Origin: Flavobacterium sp. 90
GTDB lineage: Bacteria; Bacteroidota; Bacteroidia; Flavobacteriales; Flavobacteriaceae
Length of the DNA: 64,000 bases
Assembly (NCBI RefSeq): GCF_004339525.1
Contig: NZ_SMGE01000001.1
Span: 5,332,001-5,396,000, forward strand
Reading direction: 5' to 3'
Part shown: in pieces, positions 27,028-35,417 of the stretch
Layout of the letters: each line of letters starts with the position of its first letter
Numbering within the stretch: the first letter of the stretch is position 1
Program-made: the position numbers and the translations under genes
Notes under the pieces: generated by a model
What the model was told of the DNA's origin: nothing
Databases searched by the model: none
What the model saw: the letters and a program-made list of their open reading frames with translations, nothing else

Positions 27028-28140
27028 ATGACACCGTCTGAAAAATATGTAGCTGAATTATGTGAACAATCTTTTTTACCTTTCTGGAGTTTTCCTAATC
27101 CAATTGGAAAAAAAGGCAAGGAACTTTGTGATGTACTAGTTGTTTGTGGAAATATCATAATTATAATTTCTGTTAAGGATATTAGGGTTTCTGAAAATAA
27201 CAATGAACTAGTTCAATATGATAGATGGGTAAAAAAAGCCATACATGATTCTATTGACCAAATTCATGGAGCAGAGAGATATCTTAGTACAGTAGACGAA
27301 GTATTACTCAAAAATAAAAAAACAAATGTAAAACTACCGGATAAAAAAAATAGAATCATACATAGAATTGCCATTGCTTTTGGAAGTCCAGCAACCTTTC
27401 CTTTGCCAACCGGTGAATTTGATAAAGGCTATGTTCATGTATTTGATGAGATATCAACTTCAACGATCCTAACTGAATTAGATGCAATTGTAGATTTTAC
27501 CAATTACTTGACTGCAAAGAGAGAATTTGTTGGCAATAAAACCATATTAATACCCAATGAGATTGATTTTTTAGCATATTATATTCAGACGGGCTTAGAG
27601 GATGATATTACTTCGAATGCGGTAATTTATGGAGAAAATCTTTGGAATGACTACATTAATAGTAATGAATATTCTAAGTGGCAGGATGATGTTAGAGGAA
27701 GCTATATCTGGGATAATATGATACATCATATTCACAGCTATCATATTACAGATTCTACCTCTAACGAAAAGAGAGAGGAAATAGAAGAAGCTATTAGGAC
27801 AATTAATTTAGAACCACGAATAAACAGAATTGAACTTGGGTTTATTTTAAATAATGCGATAAAAAGAAAGGTAAAAGCTCGAATTCTCAAACCTATTAAT
27901 GATGCAGAGCATGCTTATGTATTTATGCCATTAACGGATAAAAATTGGAAAGAAAAGCAAGGAGAATTAGAATTAAGATGTACTGTTGCCAGATATGAAA
28001 ACCCAACAGCAAAGAAAATTATTGGAATCTCTATTGGGAGCAATTCTGACGGCGATAGCTGTTTTGATATTTGTTCTCTCTATATCCCTGAGATCGATGA
28101 AGATTTTATACGGGAAGTAATGGAAATAAAAAAGAACTAG
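27028..28140 (+). CDS. Putative PD-(D/E)XK nuclease-like protein
   Basis: Residues 4-52 show SEKYVAELCE (Glu10), ELCDVLVV (Asp35) and IIIISVKD (Lys50), the E...D...SxK order of restriction-type nucleases. The remaining 300 residues have no recognised domain; a Trp-rich segment near 210-240 may be structural. The 370-residue length suits a single-chain nuclease with a recognition part. It closes a run of four solitary genes of the accessory island. No toxin-antitoxin partner is visible. Confidence 0.6.
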   Translation: MTPSEKYVAELCEQSFLPFWSFPNPIGKKGKELCDVLVVCGNIIIIISVKDIRVSENNNELVQYDRWVKKAIHDSIDQIHGAERYLSTVDEVLLKNKKTNVKLPDKKNRIIHRIAIAFGSPATFPLPTGEFDKGYVHVFDEISTSTILTELDAIVDFTNYLTAKREFVGNKTILIPNEIDFLAYYIQTGLEDDITSNAVIYGENLWNDYINSNEYSKWQDDVRGSYIWDNMIHHIHSYHITDSTSNEKREEIEEAIRTINLEPRINRIELGFILNNAIKRKVKARILKPINDAEHAYVFMPLTDKNWKEKQGELELRCTVARYENPTAKKIIGISIGSNSDGDSCFDICSLYIPEIDEDFIREVMEIKKN

Positions 28141-28204
28141 GTTATTTTACTAATACAATTGTATCCCATAGTAAAGATTTTCGTAAATAATACATTACGT
28201 CTTC

Positions 28205-29890
28205 TTATTTTTTATTTACCTCATCTGCTTTCTTTATTTCTTTAATAAAATAAGCGGTACTTATGCCGGTCCTAGCATAGAAAGCGTTCGCAAAGCGCTG
28301 TGTGGTGCTAAAACCTATTTCCTCTGCAAGGGCCTTATTGGTATAATTGCGAAACATTTTGTCTTGTTTCATAAGGTTAATAATGTAATCTATTTTTAGA
28401 TCATTTACATAATCGGTAAATTTTTTTCCACGGAAATGATATACTATTTTATATAAATAATTAATATTGGTATTAAAGGAAACCGCAAGTTTTGCCAGAG
28501 TTACATTTTTTTCCAAAAACTTTTTCTCCTTTTCAAATTTCTCCAGTTTTAAAAGAAGCGACGAGATAGTATCCTGGCTGATGTCTTCGATGCTGTTAGT
28601 GGGAGTTTTGTTATCTACTACTTTCGTTTCTTCATTTTTTTTCATTAACTCCATAAAGTTTTGTCTGTATTTAATCTTATTTCTTCTATAACAGTATACA
28701 ATGAATGATAAAGCAATTAATAATCCGGCAACAATAGAAGCAAAAATTAAGTCATTATATTTCCTTAATTCAAGTGAATATTGAACATTTTTCATTTCCT
28801 TCAATATTTTCTGACTGTCATAATCATTGTAGATTCTACCGGTTAAATATTGATATCGATTATCAAGAATGCTATCTGCTGTAAGCATTCTTTTTATATA
28901 ATAAAGCTGTTTGTTAAGGTCTTTTTTTGATTTGTAGTAATCAATTAATAACTGATAATTTTCGATTAGATCAGGACGAATGTATTTTTTGTCAACAAAA
29001 ATTTTGTCGACTTTCTTAAAATAGGGTAATGCCATTTCAAACTTATCAAGCTTCCAGTAACTTTTACCTATATAAAAATATCCTACAGATTCATTGGCAA
29101 AATCCTTTGCCTCCCTAAGAGCGCTTATAACAGACTTAATTTTCTCAATTGAAGTTTGATAGTTGCCCTTGAAATATTGATTAATACCTTCCAAGTGAGT
29201 AAAATAAATGTCCATTTCATTATTGGACAACCTTTTTCCTTCTGCGAGCCCTTTTTTGTTCATTTCTGTACACAATCCATAATTTCCAATTCTATTATAA
29301 CAAAGTCCAAGTGAATGGATTGAGTTTAAATATGGTCTTGGATTATTATCCTTGAAATAGCCCATACATTCTTTAAACAAGGAAATAGCCTCATTATAGA
29401 AGCCTAAATAGTATTTAATATGAGCAATATTATATTTCACTTTATGAACTAAATATTCATTGCGGGTTTGTGAAATGAATTTATTTGCAATTAAGTAATT
29501 GTCCAGAGCAGATTTATGTTGTTTCATGCCATAGTAAGCAATCCCTTTGGTTAAATAGGCAGAACCGATTAAAGCATTATCACCCGTTTGTTTCGCTGTA
29601 TAAATCATACTATCTGCGTAGACCAGCTTTAAATTGTCTTTGGAGTAATGAAGATAGTTTTTATATCCGTTTATAATCTCTTCAGTATTCTCTTCGGATT
29701 TAGCTTTATAAAGAAAAGATTTTAAGTATAGAGACTGGATTTTGGAATTGTTTTGTGAATCCTCGATACGTTCAAAAAGATAGTCATAATCTTTATTTTG
29801 TATTGTATCAGGAATTGCAACTGCTGTTTTCTGGCTATAAAGATTGTATGCAAGAAAAAGATAAATTAGTAAAGAAAGTCTTTTGGTCAT
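28205..29890 (-). CDS. TPR-containing AraC-type transcriptional regulator
   Basis: This 561-residue protein has a signal-like N-terminus, TPR-like helices over about 60-340, one membrane segment near 372-392 (a RRNK stop follows) and a C-terminal AraC helix-turn-helix domain (about 455-555, ending with FANAFYARTGISTAYFIKEI). This arrangement is common in Flavobacteriia: the TPR part senses something in the periplasm and the cytoplasmic part binds DNA. It diverges from the lipoprotein gene at 30219, and the shared upstream region contains a perfect 29-nt inverted repeat. Confidence 0.88.
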   Translation of the reverse strand: MTKRLSLLIYLFLAYNLYSQKTAVAIPDTIQNKDYDYLFERIEDSQNNSKIQSLYLKSFLYKAKSEENTEEIINGYKNYLHYSKDNLKLVYADSMIYTAKQTGDNALIGSAYLTKGIAYYGMKQHKSALDNYLIANKFISQTRNEYLVHKVKYNIAHIKYYLGFYNEAISLFKECMGYFKDNNPRPYLNSIHSLGLCYNRIGNYGLCTEMNKKGLAEGKRLSNNEMDIYFTHLEGINQYFKGNYQTSIEKIKSVISALREAKDFANESVGYFYIGKSYWKLDKFEMALPYFKKVDKIFVDKKYIRPDLIENYQLLIDYYKSKKDLNKQLYYIKRMLTADSILDNRYQYLTGRIYNDYDSQKILKEMKNVQYSLELRKYNDLIFASIVAGLLIALSFIVYCYRRNKIKYRQNFMELMKKNEETKVVDNKTPTNSIEDISQDTISSLLLKLEKFEKEKKFLEKNVTLAKLAVSFNTNINYLYKIVYHFRGKKFTDYVNDLKIDYIINLMKQDKMFRNYTNKALAEEIGFSTTQRFANAFYARTGISTAYFIKEIKKADEVNKK

Positions 29891-30218
29891 AATAGTAGAT
29901 TATAGGTTAGGGGATACCATCTGCTTTCTTATATACTTTTACAATAAAAGACCGATATCAAAAAAAGAATCTCAAATTTAATATAAACAATTGAAAATGA
30001 GTGATTTTTGAGTGTAAAATCATGTGTGGATTTTACTAAAATCCACACATTTATTTTCTAAAACTCACAAGTGATGTGTTGTGTATAAAAAATCATGCTC
30101 CTAGATTTGCTTTGAATTCAAAAGCAAAAAATTTGGCATCGTGCTAAATAAAAGTTCTGCTGACCCGGGTGAAAAGGACTGAGAATTAATTCTCATTCAC
30201 ATTCAAACAATCTTAATC
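29891..30218. other. Divergent control region
   Basis: This 328-bp region separates the AraC-type regulator from a lipoprotein gene. It holds a perfect inverted repeat (30022-30050) and a 14-bp palindrome GAGAATTAATTCTC (30181-30194) that ends 24 bp before the lipoprotein start. No other feature was seen. Confidence 0.6.
30022..30050. promoter_or_regulatory. Perfect 29-nt inverted repeat
   Basis: The arms ATGTGTGGATTTTA (30022-30035) and TAAAATCCACACAT (30037-30050) are exact reverse complements around a single C. There is no clean T-run, so an operator between divergent promoters is more likely than a terminator. The neighbouring AraC-type regulator is the natural candidate to bind it. Confidence 0.5.
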
Positions 30219-30899
30219 ATGAAAAAATTATCATTATGCAGCGTTTTCTTTTGTGTGTTAGTTTCATGTTCAACGGAATCAGAAATTGAGTTATCTGATA
30301 ATTCAGCTAAGATTACCAGTACATCGAAAAAATCATCAATTTTATCAGGCAATCAATTAAACCCATTTGATGCAGAAGGAAAAAAATATGATGAAGCCCT
30401 TCTTACTTATTTACAAAATAATGAAGATCCAAATACAATCGAAGAGTTGGCAATTCAAATTCAATTTATTTCTGAAGAATATGCAACTTCAAATAATAAC
30501 TTGAACATCACCCCTGAGGAGGTTTCTTTAATTATGAATGATCCAACAAATAAATTATTGGAAATAATGGAAAATTCCTCTTTAAGTACACAAGCGAAGG
30601 CAGAAGTTGTAGTTTTTTTTGAAAATTTAATAGATCTTCAAGAAGAAGAATATGAGCAAATTTATAATTATATCATTTCTTATGAAACGCAGGTTCTAGC
30701 AAATACCGAGTTGAGTAGCCAAGAAAAAGAAAATATTCTGATTATTTCATCAATTTCAACCTACGCACTAGAAAGAGAATCAAAACGCAAAGATAAAGAC
30801 TGGGAAACATCAGTTGGCAATAGAGTACCACGACCGTTTTTCAATTACAATCAAACACCTCTTATTTCTCTCATTGCATTACTCAATGCAATTATTTAG
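30219..30899 (+). CDS. Hypothetical lipoprotein
   Basis: The 226-residue product has a short signal peptide with lipobox LVSC (Cys17). After a Ser-rich linker, the mature protein is mainly acidic and helical. No family was recognised. It is divergent from an AraC-type regulator with a TPR sensor and may be under its control. An inverted repeat (GATGAAA and AAAGAC pairing with GTCTTT and TTTCATC) lies just after the stop and may be its terminator. Confidence 0.7.
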   Translation: MKKLSLCSVFFCVLVSCSTESEIELSDNSAKITSTSKKSSILSGNQLNPFDAEGKKYDEALLTYLQNNEDPNTIEELAIQIQFISEEYATSNNNLNITPEEVSLIMNDPTNKLLEIMENSSLSTQAKAEVVVFFENLIDLQEEEYEQIYNYIISYETQVLANTELSSQEKENILIISSISTYALERESKRKDKDWETSVGNRVPRPFFNYNQTPLISLIALLNAII

Positions 30900-31155
30900 C
30901 ACAGTCTTTTGTGATGAAATAAAGACCCATTTTTTGAAGTAAGACAGATTGTATTTATATGAGTCTTTGTTTCATCATAAAATCATCTAATTATGATGAA
31001 TTTTTCACCAGTATTATAACTGCAATCCCAGAAAATACAGGCTCATTTATAATATTTTTTCTTTTCATTTAGATGGCTGTTATACTATGTTTTAAGAGTA
31101 AGATATCAGCATCATTTCCACTATTTATCAGATATTTTTTTGAACTATTCGAAAC

Positions 31156-32043
31156 ATGATCAAAGATTTAATAAATATTGAACTAAAAGACTTGCCTGTA
31201 GAAGGTTTGGATATTCACATCATTAAAAAATATGTGATTAAAACAAGTGCTGATGAATCCTTCGTTGTCAGTAATTTTTCAATCCTGCTTATAAAATCAG
31301 GCAAGTTTAAAATTCAGCTTAAAGAAATTGCACAGGAGTTAACGGCAAGAGATTTAATGATAATTCCTAAAAACTCTTATTGTACAATATTGGAAGTTCA
31401 TGATAAAATGCAATTGTTTTTAATTTCATTCACATCCGATTTTGTTTTTAAAAACTCTTTAAAGAAAGAATTAGTGGAATCTTTTTATTTTTTGATTGCA
31501 AAATCTTCAATGAAAATTCAACTAGAAGAAAAGGATTTTTTAGTGTTGACCCTCATTTACAAACTTATTTATTTAGTCATCAAAGATGTAGAAAAAAATG
31601 TTTTTGATCAGGATTTGCAACGTATCAGTTTTAATTTATTTCTATATGAACTTAAACAGATATATATAAGATACAACACTAATCTAATACTGAATCTAAC
31701 TAGAAAAGAAAGCCTTACAATTGAATTTCTCACCATTGTTACAATTCATTGTATTAAACACCACAGCGTGAAGTTTTATGCGGGATCTTTATTTGTTACT
31801 TCTGGATATTTAAGCAAGATAGTGAAACAAACAACAGGAAAAACCGTGAAAAGGATAATTGCAGATGCTATCATTATTGAAGCCAAGAATCTTCTTGAAG
31901 ATTTGCATTTGACAATTACTATGATTGCTGAAGAATTGGAATTTAGTGATGCGTATACCTTTAGTAAATTTTTCAAAAAACATACTTCCTTTTCGCCATC
32001 TGAATATCGTTCGAATACTATCGTGAGGTTCAAGAGCCATTAG
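31156..32043 (+). CDS. AraC-family transcriptional regulator
   Basis: This 295-residue protein has an N-terminal cupin-like ligand domain (about 20-110) and a C-terminal pair of helix-turn-helix motifs (about 195-290, including LFVTSGYLSKIVKQTTGKTV and LEFSDAYTFSKFFKKHTSFSPSEYR). It probably responds to a small ligand or to envelope signals. It sits 35 bp before the rteC-like gene, so the two may form a control unit of the integrated element. Confidence 0.85.
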   Translation: MIKDLINIELKDLPVEGLDIHIIKKYVIKTSADESFVVSNFSILLIKSGKFKIQLKEIAQELTARDLMIIPKNSYCTILEVHDKMQLFLISFTSDFVFKNSLKKELVESFYFLIAKSSMKIQLEEKDFLVLTLIYKLIYLVIKDVEKNVFDQDLQRISFNLFLYELKQIYIRYNTNLILNLTRKESLTIEFLTIVTIHCIKHHSVKFYAGSLFVTSGYLSKIVKQTTGKTVKRIIADAIIIEAKNLLEDLHLTITMIAEELEFSDAYTFSKFFKKHTSFSPSEYRSNTIVRFKSH

Positions 32044-32078
32044 TTTTCGTTACACTAAATGTAAATTAAAACAACAGT

Positions 32079-33269
32079 ATGATGATTAGTATATATCCCT
32101 TAGAATGGTTAGACTCTCTAATATTGTTTACTTTTAATCCAAAGAAGACTAATGTCAAAATGCTGTCAAAGAATGACTTATATCTAATATCTGAAAATGT
32201 TTTAAAAGAATCGCAGAAGGTTCAAATTCAACTTAAAAAAGAGGTTTTTTCTTTGCATAAGAAGAGGCAGATTCGTCTTTTAGTGCGCAAATATCATTCA
32301 ACATTAATATTCCTACTAGACAATATAATAGAAAATCAACAACATGAGATGCTAAAATCCAGTGCAGTTTTAAAGATTGTGGATTTAATAATAAGCAGTT
32401 TAGACGAACTTCTTTCATTTGTTGAAAATCGATATTCAAATTACTTAAGTCTTGATGAAAGAGTCCCTGTAACTTACTTGATAGTTTCCAGAAAAGAACT
32501 GTTTTTAAAATTAGAGAGGCTCAAAAAAAGAAAAATAGGGGACAGTTCAAATCATCAAGTGATGGAAATTATAATTGATGTTTTTTCCAAAACAATCCAA
32601 TCCAACACGGGACATAAAATTACTTATAGACAGATTTTTTATCAAAAAGAGCTTTTGAAAAGCTTAGAAATATTTGTAGAGACAAGTGGAAGTCCAAATT
32701 TTTATTCTGGTTTGCATGAAGTATTAATAGGACAAAATTTTAACTGTCTTAAATACATAAATCATTTGATTGATCAAATTTCCATTGAACTTAATTCTCA
32801 GGATGATTTGAAAGATAAGATGAATAAGCTTCTCTTTTATTATAAGGAGTTTAGTCAGTTGTTATCGAATGAGAAGGTAACGTTTGATCCGAGTCAGCAA
32901 AATATAAAATATGTATTGGAGAATTGGTTTAAACATGAGATTGCTTACTTAGAAAGAAAAATAGAGTTGTCTTTAGAATGTGAGGGGACAATCAGTGGTT
33001 TCCAAATGAATAAAGAGAACAAGATTGAATGTATTTTATCAACAGATCAAATGGCACTTATATTAAGGGCAGGAGATGAGTCTAGAATTTTGAAGGCAAA
33101 ATCGATGAGCCATGTTTTTAAAACAATTGTTCCCCATCTTTCGACTTCACAAAAAAAAGATTTGTCATATAACGCTATGCGCAGCAAATCGTATGTGGCA
33201 GAAGAAAGGGATAAAGAAATTGCGATTAAAACATTGGAACGTATTATAAAACATATAAAAGAGTATTAA
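32079..33269 (+). CDS. RteC-family regulator of the integrative element
   Basis: This 396-residue protein is mainly helical. The C-terminal region (about 310-395) has LSTDQMALILRAGDESRILK and a final ERDKEIAIKTLERIIKHI, which resembles RteC. In the Bacteroides element CTnDOT, RteC activates excision genes. Here it stands before the transfer region, as in other Bacteroidota ICEs. No rteA/rteB two-component pair is visible, so the upstream AraC-type regulator may provide the signal. Confidence 0.75.
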   Translation: MMISIYPLEWLDSLILFTFNPKKTNVKMLSKNDLYLISENVLKESQKVQIQLKKEVFSLHKKRQIRLLVRKYHSTLIFLLDNIIENQQHEMLKSSAVLKIVDLIISSLDELLSFVENRYSNYLSLDERVPVTYLIVSRKELFLKLERLKKRKIGDSSNHQVMEIIIDVFSKTIQSNTGHKITYRQIFYQKELLKSLEIFVETSGSPNFYSGLHEVLIGQNFNCLKYINHLIDQISIELNSQDDLKDKMNKLLFYYKEFSQLLSNEKVTFDPSQQNIKYVLENWFKHEIAYLERKIELSLECEGTISGFQMNKENKIECILSTDQMALILRAGDESRILKAKSMSHVFKTIVPHLSTSQKKDLSYNAMRSKSYVAEERDKEIAIKTLERIIKHIKEY

Positions 33270-33286
33270 TAACTAAATGTAAGAAC

Positions 33287-33844
33287 ATGAAAAAAGCAGT
33301 TAAAATTTTATTGGCATTAACCTTTATTTTGACAGGATGTAATAGTAAGGGCTTAGATAACAAGACAGCGGAAGATCTTATAATCCAAAAATATAAGTAT
33401 CCTAAAATTGTGTATTATGATGTTTTCTGTGGCGATCCGGTACACGCGCGAAGAGCAATTGACGAAGGACTGGAAGAAAAAGGACTAGTGACTGTGGATC
33501 GAACGCAAAAGTTCAAGGACATTGGTAACCCTCTGATTCATTTTACTGATTCAGCTAAGCCTTATCTATTGGAAACTCCAGAGGAAGACAAAAAATACAA
33601 TATTCAAAGGGTAAAAATCGCAGACGAGAGATTTGGCGAAATTACCAGGATTCTATCCAATACTTCAAATAAAGAGATAACCATAGTAGAGTATACCATA
33701 GTACGCGATAAAAATGACTTTGGACCATTGTGGAAAAATCTAGATAATAAAAGTAAACGAAAAGAATACTTTTATTTTACGGATGAAGGCTGGCAGATTA
33801 TTGACAAGTCAGATGTAGAGCTTATGAATTTAAAAATATATTAA
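33287..33844 (+). CDS. Hypothetical lipoprotein before the tra genes
   Basis: This 185-residue protein has a signal peptide with lipobox LTGC (Cys18). The mature part is charged, with no recognised domain. It follows the rteC-like gene by 17 bp and ends at a strong terminator at 33899-33922, so it closes that transcription unit. Such lipoproteins are often carried by ICEs, with unknown roles. Confidence 0.75.
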   Translation: MKKAVKILLALTFILTGCNSKGLDNKTAEDLIIQKYKYPKIVYYDVFCGDPVHARRAIDEGLEEKGLVTVDRTQKFKDIGNPLIHFTDSAKPYLLETPEEDKKYNIQRVKIADERFGEITRILSNTSNKEITIVEYTIVRDKNDFGPLWKNLDNKSKRKEYFYFTDEGWQIIDKSDVELMNLKIY

Positions 33845-33898
33845 AATCTAGTTGCCTTATTGATTAAACTTAAAATCTCATTTATTTACAATATAATT

Positions 33899-33922
33899 AG
33901 CCTCTTTTTAGAGGCTTTTTTA
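33899..33922 (+). terminator. Terminator after the rteC-like/lipoprotein unit
   Basis: Arms GCCTCT and AGAGGC around a short T-rich loop are followed by six T residues. It separates the regulator unit from the tra region. Confidence 0.85.
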
Positions 33923-33944
33923 TTGATTTTACTGAAGAAATTAA

Positions 33945-33975
33945 GGGTACAACAGGGGTACAACAAAAGTTGTAC
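33945..33975. repeat. GGTACAAC repeats, possible recombinase sites
   Basis: Two direct copies, GGGTACAAC (33945-33953) and GGGTACAAC within GGGGTACAAC (33955-33964), are followed by an inverted GTTGTAC (33969-33975). The core GGTACAA is also in the tandem repeat beside the integrase end (49130-49151). This suggests integrase-binding sites or an internal junction; no direct proof is available. Confidence 0.4.
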
Positions 33976-34089
33976 TTGTAGAAAGTTTATTCTATTTGTT
34001 CCTTTGGTCTGTAGAATAAATCATATCAAAATTGATAAAGATTTATACATAGGAATGAAAAGGATGTTGAATGATTAAATGAAAAGGCT

Positions 34090-34575
34090 ATGTTTACGAA
34101 TATCTCATGGAGCAATTATATAATTGCCGTTAGTGTACTGTTATTGATCTGGTATCTGTTTGTTGGACTTAAATTTTATTTTTTTGAATTCAAACGGGTT
34201 ATTTCTGGAGAACAAAAAATTAAATTTCCACACTTTAGAAATAAAAAGGGAAAGCAATTTATTTCCAATTCCTCAGGAGAAAACAATTTAAATGGAGTAA
34301 TATCTTCATCCTATTCAGAATCATTCGACACTCTGGACGATACGAAGGAATTGTCGGACAGGCTTATAAAAGCTATTACTGAAAGTATCGAGCGAAATTT
34401 ATCTAAAGAAGAGTTCGAAAATTATCTTAGATTATTGCTTTCCGAATATCCATTTGTAAAAATTTCAGCTTTACGGGAAAGTATAAATAAACTTATTGTT
34501 TCGGAATCCGAAAAATACCCAAACTTTCTTTTGACCTATCCGCAAACAGATTGTTTGTGGGATGATGCTATTTAA
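34090..34575 (+). CDS. Membrane-anchored hypothetical protein at the start of the tra region
   Basis: The 161-residue product has one N-terminal membrane segment (about 10-32) and a soluble, charged C-terminal domain (about 85-150). No family is recognised. Position before traE suggests a role in transfer, as in other ICEs that carry small membrane proteins there. A structured inverted repeat lies between it and traE. Confidence 0.65.
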   Translation: MFTNISWSNYIIAVSVLLLIWYLFVGLKFYFFEFKRVISGEQKIKFPHFRNKKGKQFISNSSGENNLNGVISSSYSESFDTLDDTKELSDRLIKAITESIERNLSKEEFENYLRLLLSEYPFVKISALRESINKLIVSESEKYPNFLLTYPQTDCLWDDAI

Positions 34576-34587
34576 ACATAAAGATAT

Positions 34588-34673
34588 AGTGGAGGAATAA
34601 TCCCTGTTCTCTCTGGTGCGGTATGGCTTAATGTGACAAGGAAATAGAGCTGCGGCAGCGGTATTCCTCCGCT
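34588..34673 (+). promoter_or_regulatory. Structured leader of the tra operon
   Basis: AGTGGAGGAATA (34588-34599) pairs with TATTCCTCCGCT (34662-34673) with one mismatch, enclosing about 60 nt that also contain smaller GC-rich pairings. It lies 37 bp before traE. The paired arm GGAGGAATA looks like a strong ribosome-binding sequence that would be hidden in the stem. An RNA-based control of the tra operon is inferred. Confidence 0.4.
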
Positions 34674-34710
34674 TATTATTAAAAATAATCGAAACTTTAA
34701 ATGATGTGTG

Positions 34711-35049
34711 ATGAGAAAATGTAAAGAGGATCTAAAGTATTTTTCGAAAGAAAAAATAATATCAATTATAGCAGTAATGTTATTGCTATTTATGCACTTC
34801 AAAGGGTATGCCCAGGATGGTGTTGCCGGAATAAACGAAGCCAATCAAAAAGTGAGGAGTTACTTCGATGCAGGTACAGAACTTATGTACGCTGTTGGCG
34901 CTTTGCTCGGACTTATAGGAGCAGTTAAGGTTTACCAGAAATGGAATGCCGGTGATCCTGATACTGGAAAAGTCGCTGCTGCCTGGTTTGGGAGCTGTGT
35001 ATTCTTAGTTGTGGTGGCTACTGTTATCAAATCTTTCTTTGGTGTTTAA
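34711..35049 (+). CDS. traE: Conjugative transfer protein TraE (DUF4134 type)
   Basis: This 112-residue protein has two membrane segments (about 15-35 as a signal-like helix, then a segment around 50-75 and another near 88-110) and the motif VYQKWNAGDPDTGKVAAAWFG, typical of Bacteroidetes TraE. It resembles VirB2-like pilin components of type IV secretion. The ATG at 34711 is preferred over a GTG at 34708. It begins the contiguous traE-traN run. Confidence 0.9.
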   Translation: MRKCKEDLKYFSKEKIISIIAVMLLLFMHFKGYAQDGVAGINEANQKVRSYFDAGTELMYAVGALLGLIGAVKVYQKWNAGDPDTGKVAAAWFGSCVFLVVVATVIKSFFGV

Positions 35050-35066
35050 TACGACAAACCTTTGAG

Positions 35067-35378
35067 ATGAGCAACAGTGTATATCAAATTAACAAAGGAA
35101 TTAATCAATCCATAGAATTTAAGGGTTTGAAGGCTCAGTATATCTGGTATTTGGGAGGCGGTGTTGTCGGGCTTATGATTCTCTTTGCAATCCTATTTTT
35201 TATTGGAATTCCTTCTTTAATCTGTGTTGCATTTATCGGTGTCGCAGGAACCGTAATGGTTGTCAAAATTTACAAAATGAGCCGTCAGTATGGAGAGTAT
35301 GGTATGATGAAAGCCATAGCCAAAAAGCAGATTCCAAAGAACGTAAAAGTTTACAGTAGAAGAATTTTTACTAAGTGA
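35067..35378 (+). CDS. traF: Conjugative transfer protein TraF (DUF4133 type)
   Basis: This 103-residue protein has an N-terminal NKGINQSIEFKGLKAQYIWY, two adjacent membrane segments (about 27-70) and a basic tail, the usual TraF/VirB3-like layout. It lies 17 bp after traE and 39 bp before traG. Confidence 0.9.
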   Translation: MSNSVYQINKGINQSIEFKGLKAQYIWYLGGGVVGLMILFAILFFIGIPSLICVAFIGVAGTVMVVKIYKMSRQYGEYGMMKAIAKKQIPKNVKVYSRRIFTK

Positions 35379-35417
35379 TGGTTACTTACAGGACGTTAAC
35401 GGTAAAATTAAGTAGTG

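Noticed and set aside
33860..34078. A 72-codon reading frame after the rteC-like unit
   Set aside because: It runs through the terminator at 33899-33922 and the GGTACAAC repeats, has unusual composition and no recognisable domain.
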